A stretch of 6,186 bases of DNA from Chitinophagaceae bacterium UBA3961 (GTDB taxonomy: Bacteria; Bacteroidota; Bacteroidia; Chitinophagales; Chitinophagaceae). The stretch lies in the NCBI GenBank assembly GCA_002385265.1, contig DGDD01000012.1, positions 1 through 6,186 on the forward strand, written 5' to 3'. Below the pieces are notes generated by a model that was given only the letters and a program-made list of their open reading frames with translations, searched no databases and was not told the DNA's origin. Shown in pieces: positions 5,889-6,186 of this stretch; position 1 is the stretch's first letter; each line of letters opens with the position of its first letter. Both the position numbers and the translations under genes were made by a program.

Positions 5889-6186
5889 AAAAAGCACTAA
5901 GGGACACTTATTTAAAGAAAAGACTGGAACTAAACCCACAAGCTTTTGCCGAAGCAACTTCGGTGATAGTGAATCATTTTGAGTCGCTTCAGCTTCAGAA
6001 TGTAAAAAAAGTGCTTTCTTATTATCCCATACTTTCTCGGAATGAGTTTGATGTTAGCCATTGTACCGAGATTCTTGTTCGAAAAAATCCTTTAGTTCAA
6101 ATTGGTTGGCCTCGAATTGACGCTGACAAAAACACCATGGAAGGCTTTACAGTAAGTCCTGATGGGCTTTACTCGAAGAACAAATA
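5882..6186 (+). CDS. 5-formyltetrahydrofolate cyclo-ligase, N-terminal 101 residues (3' end outside window)
   Basis: Predicted to convert 5-formyltetrahydrofolate to 5,10-methenyltetrahydrofolate with ATP, returning a storage and inhibitory folate to the one-carbon pool. The ATG at 5882 lies inside the bioD stop region (7-bp overlap), and the frame stays open to the window end, giving 101 codons plus two bases. KKALRDTYLKKRLEL at 3-17 is the typical basic N-terminal helix (K-x-x-LRxxYLxxR). It is followed by VKKVLSYYPI (about 42-51), matching the family's V-x-x-Y-P-I strand, then NEFD (54-57) and VQIGWPRID (about 75-83), matching the V-x-LPRV-type strand, and a downstream methionine (M89) as in the family's M-x-F/G region. 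The C-terminal ATP-binding part is outside the window. Also called MTHFS or YgfA/FAU1. With folB it is the second folate gene here, though in a different operon. Confidence 0.83.
   Translation, partial: MLKKALRDTYLKKRLELNPQAFAEATSVIVNHFESLQLQNVKKVLSYYPILSRNEFDVSHCTEILVRKNPLVQIGWPRIDADKNTMEGFTVSPDGLYSKNK

Overview
The window looks like ordinary chromosomal sequence from a member of the Bacteroidota, most likely near the Chitinophagales/Sphingobacteriales. Three things support this: a DUF4249 tail and a DUF3822 gene (both essentially Bacteroidota families), start regions that mostly lack a Shine-Dalgarno but carry A-rich leaders, and matches to the Bacteroidota -7 promoter box TAnnTTTG. The lineage is inferred from family recall, not from a search. 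Coding density is very high; the only gaps above 50 bp are 259-338 and 3765-3865.

Left part (1-2409, + strand): the 3' end of a DUF4249 gene, an 80-bp gap with a small hairpin and a good -7 box, then an apparent operon of trxB (thioredoxin reductase), folB (dihydroneopterin aldolase) and a secreted TPR protein that resembles eukaryotic RMDN (regulator of microtubule dynamics) proteins. Gaps inside the operon are 12 and 4 bp.

Middle (2406-3764, - strand): a MATE-family multidrug/metabolite exporter. Its stop codon overlaps the stop of the TPR gene by 4 bp (convergent), and its start faces away from the next operon across a 101-bp divergent promoter region. That region holds two back-to-back -7 boxes and two TTTGCAAA palindromes exactly 20 bp apart.

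Right part (3866-6186, + strand): a tightly packed operon of a DUF3822 protein, rsmD (16S rRNA m2G966 methyltransferase), bioD (dethiobiotin synthetase) and the 5' part of a 5-formyltetrahydrofolate cyclo-ligase gene. The junctions are a 13-bp overlap, an 8-bp gap and a 7-bp overlap, so translational coupling is likely.

The genes cover redox housekeeping (TrxB), folate biosynthesis and recycling (FolB, cyclo-ligase), biotin synthesis (BioD), rRNA modification (RsmD) and export (MATE). I see no mobile element, CRISPR array, tRNA, rRNA or defence system. The points most worth a second look are residue-level: RsmD has GPPY where the family has a catalytic DPPY/NPPY-type motif, the MATE protein lacks the usual acidic residue in TM1, and BioD lacks the usual base-contacting Asn. 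The RMDN-like TPR protein and the symmetric divergent promoter are also notable.
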